This document shows, piece by piece, positions 18,050 to 27,752 of a stretch of DNA of 50,708 bases. The notes beneath the pieces were generated by a model. The model made no database searches and was not told where the DNA came from. It was given only the letters and a program-made list of their open reading frames with translations. The DNA comes from Candidatus Woesearchaeota archaeon. Lineage in GTDB: Archaea > Nanobdellota > Nanobdellia > Woesearchaeales > ARS49. The position numbers and the translations under genes are program-made. The stretch spans positions 1 through 50,708 of the forward strand of contig JACQMY010000039.1 in assembly GCA_016203305.1 (NCBI GenBank), given 5' to 3'. Position 1 is the first letter of the stretch, and the number at the start of each line of letters is the position of its first letter.

Positions 18050-20596
18050 ATGACCAACGAAAAAACAACCAAATTCAAACCAGCAACAAGCACCTCTGAA
18101 GGCATCAAAATCTGCCAAGGAGACGCGTATTTGTGAGGAACGGAAGATGACTGCGACGCGCACCAGAAAGAAAGCGAGAAAGGCGCTATCCCCTCAATTC
18201 GCTAAGAAGGCATTCAAGCCACATCCATCCCCAACAGTACAACGGAACGCTTCAAAAACCTTGATTGGGAAGAGACTCCACCAAACCAACCAGGCCCGGA
18301 AGAGCACCAGCACATTGTAGAACGAGCTAAGAGAATCGATCTTCGCGACACAAGCGCACTCGACACAACTGATTCACAGCTGCAAACATGTCCCCCAGTT
18401 CACCAAGCCATGTGGGTTGAAAGAAAAGGTACCAGTTTTACCATTTACAACGCACCCTGTCTTGGAAACCTGACCTTCATCTACCGTCCCTACCGGGGAG
18501 AAAGAGGGGTTGTTTTGAGTAGACTCCTAAATGCCCAAGGCGGAAGACTACAGAGCCTTGCTGAAGCCATCGTTGTAAGAGCAGCCATTGCCAACGATCG
18601 ACGCGCTCGCCAACAGAGCTTTCAAGACCCTGATTTAGAACGTATGATTTCTCTCGAACGGTCTGATGGACGCCCATATTCTGAAGTGCATTGGACTTAT
18701 AAGAATCCCAATACTAAAGCAAAAGAAAGACTCCTTCCCGCATATAAACAACAATTGGCCTTCTGGGAAAAAAGTGAAAACTACCAGCACACGCGCACCG
18801 TATCAATAAAATTCAAAGACGGTGACAACTATGTTCAAGCTTTCGCAGAACTCGGCACTGATAAAAAAAGTCAAGAACTTCTCAAAAGAATTGATGGCAC
18901 TTTACCTATATCACTTGATGATCCGCTTGTTGCCAAACTTGTTCAAACTGCACGAGAAAACAAAAGAATTACACTGCTCCGCAGATGTACTCGATCCAAA
19001 GAGGAGTTTGAATGGCATGACCGTGAAATCCTACTTCGGACAAACTGGTTGGAATATTCCATAGAACGAGAAAATGGCAGCTCTCAATATGGATCTAGCA
19101 GCACTGTGATTGCTGCAATTGGCAGCCAGGAAATTGCCGAACTCAATGCACAACACCTACGAGAAGCGCACAGAGAAGAGGAGCAAAAGAACCAAAAATT
19201 GTATCCTGACTGGAAATCAAGACTGCCAGCACCAGCAGGCATACTAGAATATACCATCGAAGGATTTGAAAACAGTTTGAACACCCATCAAAAAACAGCA
19301 GAATATTTTATTAGAGAACATAAAGGTGAATATCCAGAATATGAAAAAATGTCAAAACTTTTCAAAGGAGACCGACAAAAAATAGCACTCATCAACATTG
19401 TTGGTATTGGAGGCGGGAATTCCCCCAACCACTGCCTTTTCCAAACAGTTATTGACGCAACTGCCCGCGCTTATCCTGCTGGAGACGCAAGCCTCGTACT
19501 CACCACTGCGCATATCGCAAGCCTTCAGCAGACGACCGGCCACGCTGTGCACCCTGACAATACCCAGCATACCTCCCACTCCATTCAGGATGGTATTGAA
19601 AAAAGATTCAAGAACATTGAATTGAATGACTGCGCACCATCAAAGCCATCCCCGGAAGACTTTTCACGCATCAAAAAACGATTCAAAAATCTGAACTTAG
19701 AACCATACCGCCCAACCCCGCCTTCAAAAGACGATATTGATTACATTGTAGAACGAGCAAAAAAACTTGACTTAGAGCCATGCACTCCAAACCCGGCTCA
19801 AGAAGACACGCAACAGATCAAAAAACGATTTAGAAAACTTGAATTTGATGATGTTTCTCCTCTTGAAAAAATCACTCGACAACTCCAAACAAATTACCGC
19901 GCGCCAACCAATCCCGTCCAAGGATGGCGTGCAGAACGACAAGACTTAACAGAAAAAAATAAGCAAACCGTCTTGAACGAATTGAAAAAACTGTTGCCAA
20001 TCGCTGGAGAATATTACGCAGACCAGCAGCCTGCTTTCTTCACAAGCGACGAGGATGCATTTAATGGATTTCAAATGCGCTGGTGCGATAACAATTACAA
20101 ACCACACAACACTGAAGAAAAAGCATTAGCAAAAAAAGTTCACACTGCCCTGAACAAGCTAGGCCCCGAGCGCGACAGTGTAGATGATGTCGGTCGAGGT
20201 CCTCGAGAACAATACCGCTCTGGACATAGCAAGAAGGTGTTTGCTATTGACCAAAATGGAGATCTCGCAATTAGACACCATCATGTCTTTGAACATGGAA
20301 GCGCCACCTCTTGTTACCAATCTTATACGTATGTCGCTGCAGGATTTGATCTCGAAGAGACACATTTCAACCCTAAAGGAGAATTGATAACCGCAAAGGG
20401 ACCAGACGGTTTACGCATCTTGTGGTCCAAAATAGGGTGCAATCCAACATACAATCGCGTCCAACTCCTCGGACTAAAAAACAAAAAACTCCTCCCTCCT
20501 GCCAGACGACTTTTGCGCAGCGGAAACATCGTCTACGCACAACACTCGGATAGAGAAGTTGCTGCGTACCATTTGACTTTGCAAACACTACTTTAA
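18050..20596 (+). CDS. Orphan protein with ~24-aa tandem repeats; N-terminal part interrupted by in-frame TGA and TAA
   Basis: ORF track gives 18410..20596. The same frame reads back through TAA 18203-18205 and TGA 18134-18136 to ATG 18050 and contains an extra repeat-like unit (ERFKNLDWEETPPNQPGPEEHQHIVERAKRIDL). Confidence 0.6.
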
Positions 20597-21100
20597 ATCT
20601 TTCGTTGTGTGTTCATTCACTTGTTCAAGCAAGTAATTGTACACGTCAATCGTAAAGAAATAGCCTTCATTACTTAGCTTCACAAGACCGTTTTTGAATT
20701 GTTCTCTGTTCAACAGTTTTTTCTTGAGAAGCATGAGCAAAATGCGTGTTGTTCGAATAGGTTCTATTCCCATAATCCTACAGCACTCGACTGCTTCTTT
20801 ATCATCAACAAGCATTTGGTGAATTTTCTCTTGCAAACAAAGTTGTAAAGCGCTTCTTTCGCCCTCGTGCAAGTTTTTGAAATCTTTTCCTCTTTTTGAA
20901 ACCACTCTTTGCTTGATAAAACCAGAACTCACGAACTGCTCAAGAACAACTACTTCTTTGAACCCCTCTTTTTTTCCAATGGTGATAACCTCTTCGTACA
21001 CCTCTGTTGGGATAATGATCTTTGTATACAGTTTTTGAACCAATTCAAGAACATTGAGCTTTGCGAGAAAAATCAAAGGCGATGAATCGCTTACAATCAT
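20588..21100 (-). CDS. DUF3368-like PIN-domain toxin
   Basis: MIVSDSSPLIFLAKLNVLELVQKLYTKIIIPTEVYEEV..LHEGERSALQLCLQ..LVDDKEAVECCRIMGIEPIRTTRILL. Confidence 0.85.
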   Translation of the reverse strand: MIVSDSSPLIFLAKLNVLELVQKLYTKIIIPTEVYEEVITIGKKEGFKEVVVLEQFVSSGFIKQRVVSKRGKDFKNLHEGERSALQLCLQEKIHQMLVDDKEAVECCRIMGIEPIRTTRILLMLLKKKLLNREQFKNGLVKLSNEGYFFTIDVYNYLLEQVNEHTTKDLK

Positions 21101-21408
21101 CCAAACACCGCTTTCACTTCTTCTTGTGCCTCTTCACGCGTGTATTCCATACCTATTTTTCTCTTTTTAACCTCATCCAAAAACTTCCAAAGAGACAGAC
21201 CAGCCAGTTGAGCGGCCTTCCAAAGCGTGGCTTTTCCTTCCTTGTACTTCTGTATTGACATCTCCAGCTTTGCTTCTTTGAGCCCTTGTAAAATAAGTGC
21301 TCGAATGACCTCGGTCTTACCAGTATGTCTGGCTTTTGCCAATAGTTTGATGTCCTGCGCGGTTTCCTCTGGAATTCTTGCCGATATGAGTTCTGTCATC
21401 GTATACAA
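21097..21408 (-). CDS. UPF0175-like antitoxin
   Basis: ARIPEETAQDIKLLAK..KYKEGKATLWKAAQLAGLSLWKFLDEVKKRKI; 4-nt overlap with the PIN toxin. Confidence 0.8.
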   Translation of the reverse strand: MYTMTELISARIPEETAQDIKLLAKARHTGKTEVIRALILQGLKEAKLEMSIQKYKEGKATLWKAAQLAGLSLWKFLDEVKKRKIGMEYTREEAQEEVKAVFG

Positions 21409-21506
21409 ATGATGTTAGATGTGCACATATAAAAATGTTGCGAATAATGAAACTGTAGCTTCCCCTTCCGCAATTTTTATTAACAAACACGCTTACCCTC
21501 AACTCC

Positions 21507-22046
21507 ATGAGCATCGCAACAAAAACAGGTGACAAAGGAGAGACGTCTTTGATTGGTGGGGAGCGCGTTCGTAAGAATGACGTTCGCATAGAAGCATACG
21601 GCACGGTTGACGAGCTGAATGCAGCCATTGGAGTTTCATTATGCTATGTGACGGACCAAAAAATACGGGAATCGCTAAGCCAAATACAACACCAACTGTT
21701 CACAATAGGAGCAGAATTAGCAGCATTAACATCAAAAAAGCTAACAATGACTTTGCCAAGAATAACCTCTGAACACACTGCCTATCTGGAAAAACTACTC
21801 TACCCGCTCGAACAAGAGCTACCAACACAAAAAGCATTCATACTCCCCCACGGAACAGAAGCAGGAGCGCATTTACACCTCGCACGCACAATATGCAGAA
21901 GAGCAGAACGCGCCCTCCTCGCCTGCCAACAACACACCCCTGATCCAGAAATCACAAAGTACCTCAACCGGCTAGGAGATTTACTATTCCTCTTCGCGCG
22001 TAAAGAAAACCACGGCAAAATGCCTGAAGAGGAAGTTAGGTATTAG
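21507..22046 (+). CDS. PduO-type cob(I)alamin adenosyltransferase
   Basis: KTGDKGETSLIGGERVRKNDVRIEAYGTVDELNAAIG; ICRRAERALLA; LNRLGDLLFLFAR. Confidence 0.93.
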   Translation: MSIATKTGDKGETSLIGGERVRKNDVRIEAYGTVDELNAAIGVSLCYVTDQKIRESLSQIQHQLFTIGAELAALTSKKLTMTLPRITSEHTAYLEKLLYPLEQELPTQKAFILPHGTEAGAHLHLARTICRRAERALLACQQHTPDPEITKYLNRLGDLLFLFARKENHGKMPEEEVRY

Positions 22047-22113
22047 GCATTAGGAAGAAGGCTGTTGGCTATTGGTACTAATGGCTAAAAGCTAGCGATA
22101 GTAGGACGAAGGC
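22033..22113 (+). repeat. Heptanucleotide-periodic array D
   Basis: GTATTAG GCATTAG GAAGAAG GCTGTTG GCTATTG GTACTAA..; overlaps the stop of the adenosyltransferase gene. Confidence 0.8.
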
Positions 22114-22153
22114 AAGCATAAAATTAATAAACGGTTTCTAAATAAGACAGCCA

Positions 22154-22300
22154 ATGCACGTTGACAAACAACTCACGCAACACCTCATAAGCCAACCAGG
22201 ATTCGACCCCTGCACTATATGCGGAATGCCCATGCTGGCAAACAAGTGCAAAATTCTTTGCATGCACTGCGGGTTTAAAAGAGACTGTTCGGATAGTTAA
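22154..22300 (+). CDS. 48-aa zinc-ribbon microprotein
   Basis: MHVDKQLTQHLISQPGFDPCTICGMPMLANKCKILCMHCGFKRDCSDS; CxxC...CxxC; below the ORF-track length cutoff. Confidence 0.65.
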   Translation: MHVDKQLTQHLISQPGFDPCTICGMPMLANKCKILCMHCGFKRDCSDS

Positions 22301-22377
22301 TGACTGTTTTTGATATTCGTTATTCGCCACCTAAAATCTTAAATACACAACACGCAATGAATAATCAGGGGTAAAAA

Positions 22378-23034
22378 ATGGGTGCATTAAACCAGCCAGA
22401 ACAAGTAGTGCTCACGTACGAAACACTCTACGAACACCTCCGCAAAGAAAAAACAAGAGAAGAACTGCAAAAAGTAGAGCCCAACTTCCACCAGGACGTT
22501 CTATACTATTTGAAAGACAAACAACAAGCATACGATGAAAGCTTGACCAAAAACGACATCTTCAGCCAAAGCGAGCGCGACAAACTCCACATCCAACTCG
22601 CAAACATCAAAAAAATACTAAGAGACCTCTACGACATAAGAGAAAGAAAAATAATCAACATGGCAGTCAACAGCAGCAGAATCAAAACACACATAATAGA
22701 CACTGCAAACCTCCTACCACCAGAACAAAGCCTCTTCCAAAGCATACATGCAGTATTAAGCCAACACCGAACAGGAATTGTTAACAGAATGCTTGAGCTA
22801 CGCGAACCTGAACTTCTGCCAGTCGTGCTACCCGTTCCTGAAATGAAAGCGCCAGAAACCTTTGTTGAGCCGGCGTTGCCAACCAAAAAACACGTCAAAT
22901 TCCTAGACAACATCGAACAATTCGTAGGCGAAGAACTCGAAATGTACGGGCCCTACGCAACAAACGACGAAGCAGAACTACCATGCGAACTTGCCGAGAT
23001 CCTCATTTCTCAAGGAAAAGCAGTGGAACTATGA
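22378..23034 (+). CDS. Archaeal GINS complex subunit
   Basis: KHVKFLDNIEQFVGEELEMYGPYATNDEAELPCELAEILISQGKAVEL: GINS B-domain signature. Confidence 0.85.
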   Translation: MGALNQPEQVVLTYETLYEHLRKEKTREELQKVEPNFHQDVLYYLKDKQQAYDESLTKNDIFSQSERDKLHIQLANIKKILRDLYDIRERKIINMAVNSSRIKTHIIDTANLLPPEQSLFQSIHAVLSQHRTGIVNRMLELREPELLPVVLPVPEMKAPETFVEPALPTKKHVKFLDNIEQFVGEELEMYGPYATNDEAELPCELAEILISQGKAVEL

Positions 23035-23488
23035 ACCAAGGAGACAACGCGCCAGATTTCACATTAAAAGATGCAAATGAAAAAGACGTCTCTCTGTCTG
23101 ATTTCAAAGGCAAGAACGTCGTTCTATACTTTTACCCAAAAGACAACACACCAGGATGCACAATAGAAGCAATTGATTTCTCCGCGCTCAAGCAAGAATT
23201 CGCCAATAACGATACTGTTGTTCTAGGAATAAGCAAAGACACATGCAGCAGCCACCAAAAATTTATAGACAAACAAGGCCTAACAATAAACCTACTTTCA
23301 GATCCTGACGCCAGCGTACAAAAAAATATGACGTCTGGAAACCATTGAAATTCCTGGGTAGAGAATATCTGGGAACGCAACGAAGTACATTCTTAATAGA
23401 CAAAAAAGGAACAATTGCGCGCACCTGGCCAAAAGTCAGCCCAAAAGGACACGCAAAAGAAGTCCTGGAAGCGGTTAAATCGCTCTAA
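23031..23488 (+). pseudogene. Peroxiredoxin (BCP/PrxQ family), frameshifted at an A7 run
   Basis: GDNAPDFTLKDANEKDVSLSDFKGKNVVLYFYPKDNTPGCTIEAIDF..DASVQK, then in the next frame KYDVWKPLKFLGREYLGTQRSTFLIDKKGTIARTWPKVSPKGHAKEVLEAVKSL stop. Confidence 0.8.
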
Positions 23489-23535
23489 GCTGGCGAATAG
23501 CAAGCTTTTTAAACCCCCCTTCTCCCACGAGCAAT

Positions 23536-23853
23536 ATGAAGTTCCCAAAGACAAGAAATAAGTATTGTCCCTTTTGCAAAAAGCATACTGAGCACAAAGT
23601 ACTTGAGGGAAAGAAGAAAGGAAGAAATGACACTCACCCAATGAGCAGAGGAAGCAGACAACGCCTCAAACACAGAGGAAAACTCGGAATTGGAAACCAC
23701 GGAAAGTATTCCATGCCGCCAATCCTTAGCAGGCGAATGTTTGGAAGAAAAACAAGTAAGAAAACAGACTTCCGCTTCGAATGCAGCGGCTGCAAAAAAA
23801 TGCATGGCATGGCAAACGGCGGCTTCCGCGTGAGAAAAATAGAATTCAAGTGA
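23536..23853 (+). CDS. rpl44e: Ribosomal protein eL42 (L44e)
   Basis: KTRNKYCPFCKKHTEHKV..MSRGSRQRLKHRGKLGIGNHGKYS..KTDFRFECSGCKK. Confidence 0.95.
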   Translation: MKFPKTRNKYCPFCKKHTEHKVLEGKKKGRNDTHPMSRGSRQRLKHRGKLGIGNHGKYSMPPILSRRMFGRKTSKKTDFRFECSGCKKMHGMANGGFRVRKIEFK

Positions 23854-23857
23854 CACT

Positions 23858-24046
23858 ATGAGAAACCGATCACAAGAAACCGAAACCAAGTTCATCAAAA
23901 TACAGTGCCCAAAATGCAAAAACGAACAGATAATGTTCGGCAAAGCAAGCAGCAAAGTAGCCTGCTTAATCTGCAACAAAGACCTAGCAGACCCGGTCGG
24001 CGGCAAAGCACGCGTCAAGGCACGAGTGCTTGAAGTACTTGATTAA
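23858..24046 (+). CDS. rps27e: Ribosomal protein eS27
   Basis: FIKIQCPKCKNEQIMFGKASSKVACLICNKDLADPVGGKARVKARVLEVLD. Confidence 0.95.
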   Translation: MRNRSQETETKFIKIQCPKCKNEQIMFGKASSKVACLICNKDLADPVGGKARVKARVLEVLD

Positions 24047-24052
24047 GCAGCC

Positions 24053-24616
24053 ATGCGAAGAGTCGTTCTGACCGGCACAGCATATTCTGGCAAATCAACT
24101 CTCCTAGAAGCATTAACAATGCAAGGCTATCGAACAGTACCCGAAGCTGAAACACAAATAGTAAAAGAACTTGTCGAACGGCTTGGCCCAACAGAGACCG
24201 GACTGTGGATTCGCAGAAACTATTTTAAATTCAAACAAAGAGTCGGAGAACGAGTAGCCGAACTTGAGTCAGACATCCATGCCAGCCAGGACGAAGTGGT
24301 TGTTTTCGACAGAAGCGCAATATGCTATATCGCATACTGCGCCCTACGAAGCTGCGAGGTCCCACCAGTTTTAGCAACGCTCGCGAACCGTAAAGAACCT
24401 GCACAAGTCTTCTTCTTAACAATGCTGCCATCATTCGACGAAAGATCCGCTACAGGACGCATAATGAAAAGAACTGAGGCTGAAAGATTATCAAAACTAA
24501 TCCAGCACGAGTACACAGAACGGGGCCATCATTTGACTTACGTGCCTGAATTTGATGCAGATCAACAAAAAAATATCCAAGCCAGACTAAAGCAAATCCT
24601 GGAACAAATACTATAA
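24053..24616 (+). CDS. P-loop AAA_28-like ATPase
   Basis: VVLTGTAYSGKSTLLEALTMQGYRTVPEAE Walker A; VVVFDRSAICYIAYC. Confidence 0.75.
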   Translation: MRRVVLTGTAYSGKSTLLEALTMQGYRTVPEAETQIVKELVERLGPTETGLWIRRNYFKFKQRVGERVAELESDIHASQDEVVVFDRSAICYIAYCALRSCEVPPVLATLANRKEPAQVFFLTMLPSFDERSATGRIMKRTEAERLSKLIQHEYTERGHHLTYVPEFDADQQKNIQARLKQILEQIL

Positions 24617-24678
24617 CCAGTTCGCAGCCTTAGTGAAAACGGCAACCTTTTTAAACAGTCATCATCCTCGAATAGCTC

Positions 24679-25455
24679 ATGCTCTTAAAGAAAACAGGGT
24701 TTCCAACAGACGAAGAATTAGTTCTTTGCACGGTAACAGGCATTACCCCACACTCAGTCTTCTGCACGCTTGATGAATACGGCGGCAGAACAGGAATGAT
24801 CCACATCTCTGAAATAGCGCCTGGAAGAATCAAAAACATCAGAGAATACGTACAAGAAGGCAAAAAAGTAGTGTGCAAAGTCCTCCAGACAAACAAGGAA
24901 AAAGGACACATCGACCTTTCATTGCGACGCGTCAACGAGATGCAAAAACGCAACAAGCTCAACCAAATAAAACAAGAACAACTCGCTGAAAAAATAATAG
25001 AATACTCAGCAAAACAACAAGGAGACAGTGTGCTCACTGTTTACAACAAGTTAGCAGAAAAACTAGTGCCAAAATACGGAACAATATTTGCAGCATTCGA
25101 ACAAGTAGCACACGACCAACTCGACCTCGAAACACTAGCAGACAAAAAAATCGCAAAAACTCTCACGGACGCCATAAAGCAACGAATAAAGCCGCCAATC
25201 GTAAAAATAGACGGAACAATGAAACTCACAAGCTACACTCCTGCAGGAATAGAAGACATCAAAGAAGCACTAAGCGAGGCAGTCAAAAAAGGAATCGATG
25301 TCCGCTACCTGGGAGCAGGAGCATACCACTTCGAGGTTCAAGCAGGAGACTACAAAGAAGCAGAAAAAAAGCTCAAAGAAGCAGTTGACGCAGTCGTGGA
25401 ACTAGCAGAAAAACACGACGTGCAAGCAGAATGGGCAAGAACAGAGACAGCATAA
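24679..25455 (+). CDS. eif2a: Translation initiation factor aIF2 alpha
   Basis: S1 domain GYGG-like EYGGRTGMIHISEIAPGRIKNIREYVQEGKKVVCKV..KGHIDLSLRRV. Confidence 0.95.
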   Translation: MLLKKTGFPTDEELVLCTVTGITPHSVFCTLDEYGGRTGMIHISEIAPGRIKNIREYVQEGKKVVCKVLQTNKEKGHIDLSLRRVNEMQKRNKLNQIKQEQLAEKIIEYSAKQQGDSVLTVYNKLAEKLVPKYGTIFAAFEQVAHDQLDLETLADKKIAKTLTDAIKQRIKPPIVKIDGTMKLTSYTPAGIEDIKEALSEAVKKGIDVRYLGAGAYHFEVQAGDYKEAEKKLKEAVDAVVELAEKHDVQAEWARTETA

Positions 25456-25625
25456 TGGAACACATATTCAAATGCCAAAAATGCGGAACGTACACAATGA
25501 AAGAAACATGCAAGTGCGGCAGCCAAGCAATCACGACCAGACCAGTCAGGTACGCGCACGATAATATAGGAAAATACCGAAGAGAAGCAAGAAGAGAAGA
25601 ACTCAAAAATAAAGGACTTCTATGA
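25455..25625 (+). CDS. nop10: H/ACA RNP protein Nop10
   Basis: MEHIFKCQKCGTYTMKETCKCGSQAITTRPVRYAHDNIGKYRREARRE; 1-nt overlap with aIF2 alpha. Confidence 0.93.
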   Translation: MEHIFKCQKCGTYTMKETCKCGSQAITTRPVRYAHDNIGKYRREARREELKNKGLL

Positions 25626-26347
25626 ACTGGACAGTAAAGTACACAAAAAAACCAAGACTCACCAAGCCAGTCCTTATCGAAGGACTCCCAGGAATAGGAA
25701 CAGTCGGCAAACTCGCAGCAGACTATCTGATCGACTCCCTAAAAGCAAAAAAATGCGGAGAACTAACAGGCCCGCTACCTGCAACAGCACTAATCACCGA
25801 ACAAGGCCTAATACAGCTACCAAAAATAGAACTCTACAACAAAGACAATATACTAATACTAACAGGAGACGTCCAACCAAACGAAGACCAACCATGCTAC
25901 ACATTTTGCGAAAAAATACTTGACATCGCCCAAGAACTAAATTGTGCTGAAATCATAACGCTCGGCGGCGTAGGGCTAAAAGAAGAACCAAAAGAACCAC
26001 AAGTTTACGTCACAGGAAACACTACAAACGCAATAAAAACCTACGAAAAACTAGCCAACAAAGACCTCTACGGAATAGTGGGCCCAGTACTTGGAGTAAC
26101 AGGCATACTGCCAGCGCTTGCAGAAAAAAGAAACCTCCCTGCAATAAGCCTCCTTGCAGAAACCAGCGCCCACCCACTCCACCTTGGATTCAGAGCAGCA
26201 CGCAACATACTAAAAGTCATTGAGAAACGAACAAAAACAAACTTAAACCTAAAACTCCTAGACAAAGACATACAAGAGATAGAAAAAGAAGACATGCCAA
26301 GATTCTCAAAATTCCGCAAAAAAGGAGACGTTAACTATATTGGCTAA
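25622..26347 (+). CDS. PAC2-family (proteasome assembly chaperone-like) protein
   Basis: PVLIEGLPGIGTVGKLAADYLIDSLKAKK; usual neighbour of nop10 in archaea. Confidence 0.9.
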   Translation: MNWTVKYTKKPRLTKPVLIEGLPGIGTVGKLAADYLIDSLKAKKCGELTGPLPATALITEQGLIQLPKIELYNKDNILILTGDVQPNEDQPCYTFCEKILDIAQELNCAEIITLGGVGLKEEPKEPQVYVTGNTTNAIKTYEKLANKDLYGIVGPVLGVTGILPALAEKRNLPAISLLAETSAHPLHLGFRAARNILKVIEKRTKTNLNLKLLDKDIQEIEKEDMPRFSKFRKKGDVNYIG

Positions 26348-26390
26348 GGTTTAAATACACTTGTTCTTTATAAACCTCAAAAAGAGGAAA

Positions 26391-27650
26391 ATGTCAAAGA
26401 TATTAGAAATCAAAGCACGAGAAGTTCTAGACAGCAGAGGAAACCCAACAGTAGAGTGCGAAATACGAACAGCGGCAGGAATAAGCAGAGCAAGCGTGCC
26501 ATCAGGAGCAAGCACAGGAAGCCATGAAGCAATCGAGTTAAGAGATGGAGGAGAACGCTACAACGGACTCGGAGTTCAAACAGCAATAAAACACATAAAC
26601 GCGCTATCAAAAAAACTCAAAGATCACGACACGCTTAATCTAGGAAGACTTGATCACACTCTAATAAAACTCGACGGAACACCAAACAAGCAAAAACTAG
26701 GCGCGAACGCCATACTAGCAATCAGCATGGCAGCAGCCAAAGCAGGAGCGCTCGCGCAAGGAATACCGCTATACCAACACCTGGCAAACCTAGACCACAA
26801 CAAAAAGCTCACACTACCAATTCCCGCATTCAACATCATAAATGGAGGCAAACACGCAGGAAACAGAATCGATTTCCAAGAATACATGATACTTCCAACC
26901 GGTGCCAAAAGCTTTGCAGAAGCCCTCCAAATAGGAAGTGAAACGTACCACTCACTAAAAGAACAACTCATAAAAAAATATGGCAAACACTCAGTCAATG
27001 TAGGAGACGAAGGCGGCTTCGCACCCCAAATGAACTGCATCGAAGAACCGTTAGAGGAAATCATGAACGTGCTAATATCACTCGGATACCAAAATAAAGT
27101 CAGACTCGCAATTGACGCTGCCGCGAGCACTTTCTGGAAACACAACCACTACTCTCTCGAAGGAAAAGAACTAACACCAGACCAACTATTAGAACGATAC
27201 GAACAACTGGCCAGCACCTACCCACTAGTCAGCATAGAAGACCCATTCATGGAAGAGGACTTCGAACACTTTGCAGAACTCAAAAGAAAGCTCCCAATCC
27301 AGATCGTAGGAGACGACCTACTTTGCACAAACCCTACACGAGTCAAAAAAGCAATCGATTGGCGAGCATGCAACTGCCTATTGTTAAAAATAAACCAAAT
27401 CGGCACCATAACAGAAGCGCTAAATGCAGCCAGCCTTGCAAAACACCACCATTGGAATATAATGGCATCGCATAGAAGCGGAGAAACAGAAGACTCATTC
27501 ATAGCAGATCTCGCAGTCGGCATCAACGCAGGCCAAATCAAAGCAGGAGCGCCATGCAGAGGAGAAAGACTGGCGAAATACAACCAACTGCTCAGAATAG
27601 AAGAAGAAAGCAAAGCAAAATACGCAGGGAAAGAGATTAGTTTTTCGTAG
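26391..27650 (+). CDS. eno: Enolase
   Basis: KAREVLDSRGNPTVECEI, SVNVGDEGGFAPQ, SIEDPFMEEDF, LLLKINQIGTITEAL, ASHRSGETEDSFIADL. Confidence 0.96.
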   Translation: MSKILEIKAREVLDSRGNPTVECEIRTAAGISRASVPSGASTGSHEAIELRDGGERYNGLGVQTAIKHINALSKKLKDHDTLNLGRLDHTLIKLDGTPNKQKLGANAILAISMAAAKAGALAQGIPLYQHLANLDHNKKLTLPIPAFNIINGGKHAGNRIDFQEYMILPTGAKSFAEALQIGSETYHSLKEQLIKKYGKHSVNVGDEGGFAPQMNCIEEPLEEIMNVLISLGYQNKVRLAIDAAASTFWKHNHYSLEGKELTPDQLLERYEQLASTYPLVSIEDPFMEEDFEHFAELKRKLPIQIVGDDLLCTNPTRVKKAIDWRACNCLLLKINQIGTITEALNAASLAKHHHWNIMASHRSGETEDSFIADLAVGINAGQIKAGAPCRGERLAKYNQLLRIEEESKAKYAGKEISFS

Positions 27651-27671
27651 TTCTCCATTCAAGAGCAGAGC

Positions 27672-27750
27672 GTCGGGTTATAGGGCGCAGGATGAAAACA
27701 GAAGGTACTAGGGCGAAGATAGACGTTCTTCATCCTTCCACCGTGTACCT
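27672..27750 (+). repeat. Heptanucleotide-periodic array E
   Basis: GTTATAG GGCGCAG GATGAAA ACAGAAG GTACTAG GGCGAAG ATAGACG; terminal segment shared with array A. Confidence 0.8.
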
Positions 27751-27752
27751 TC

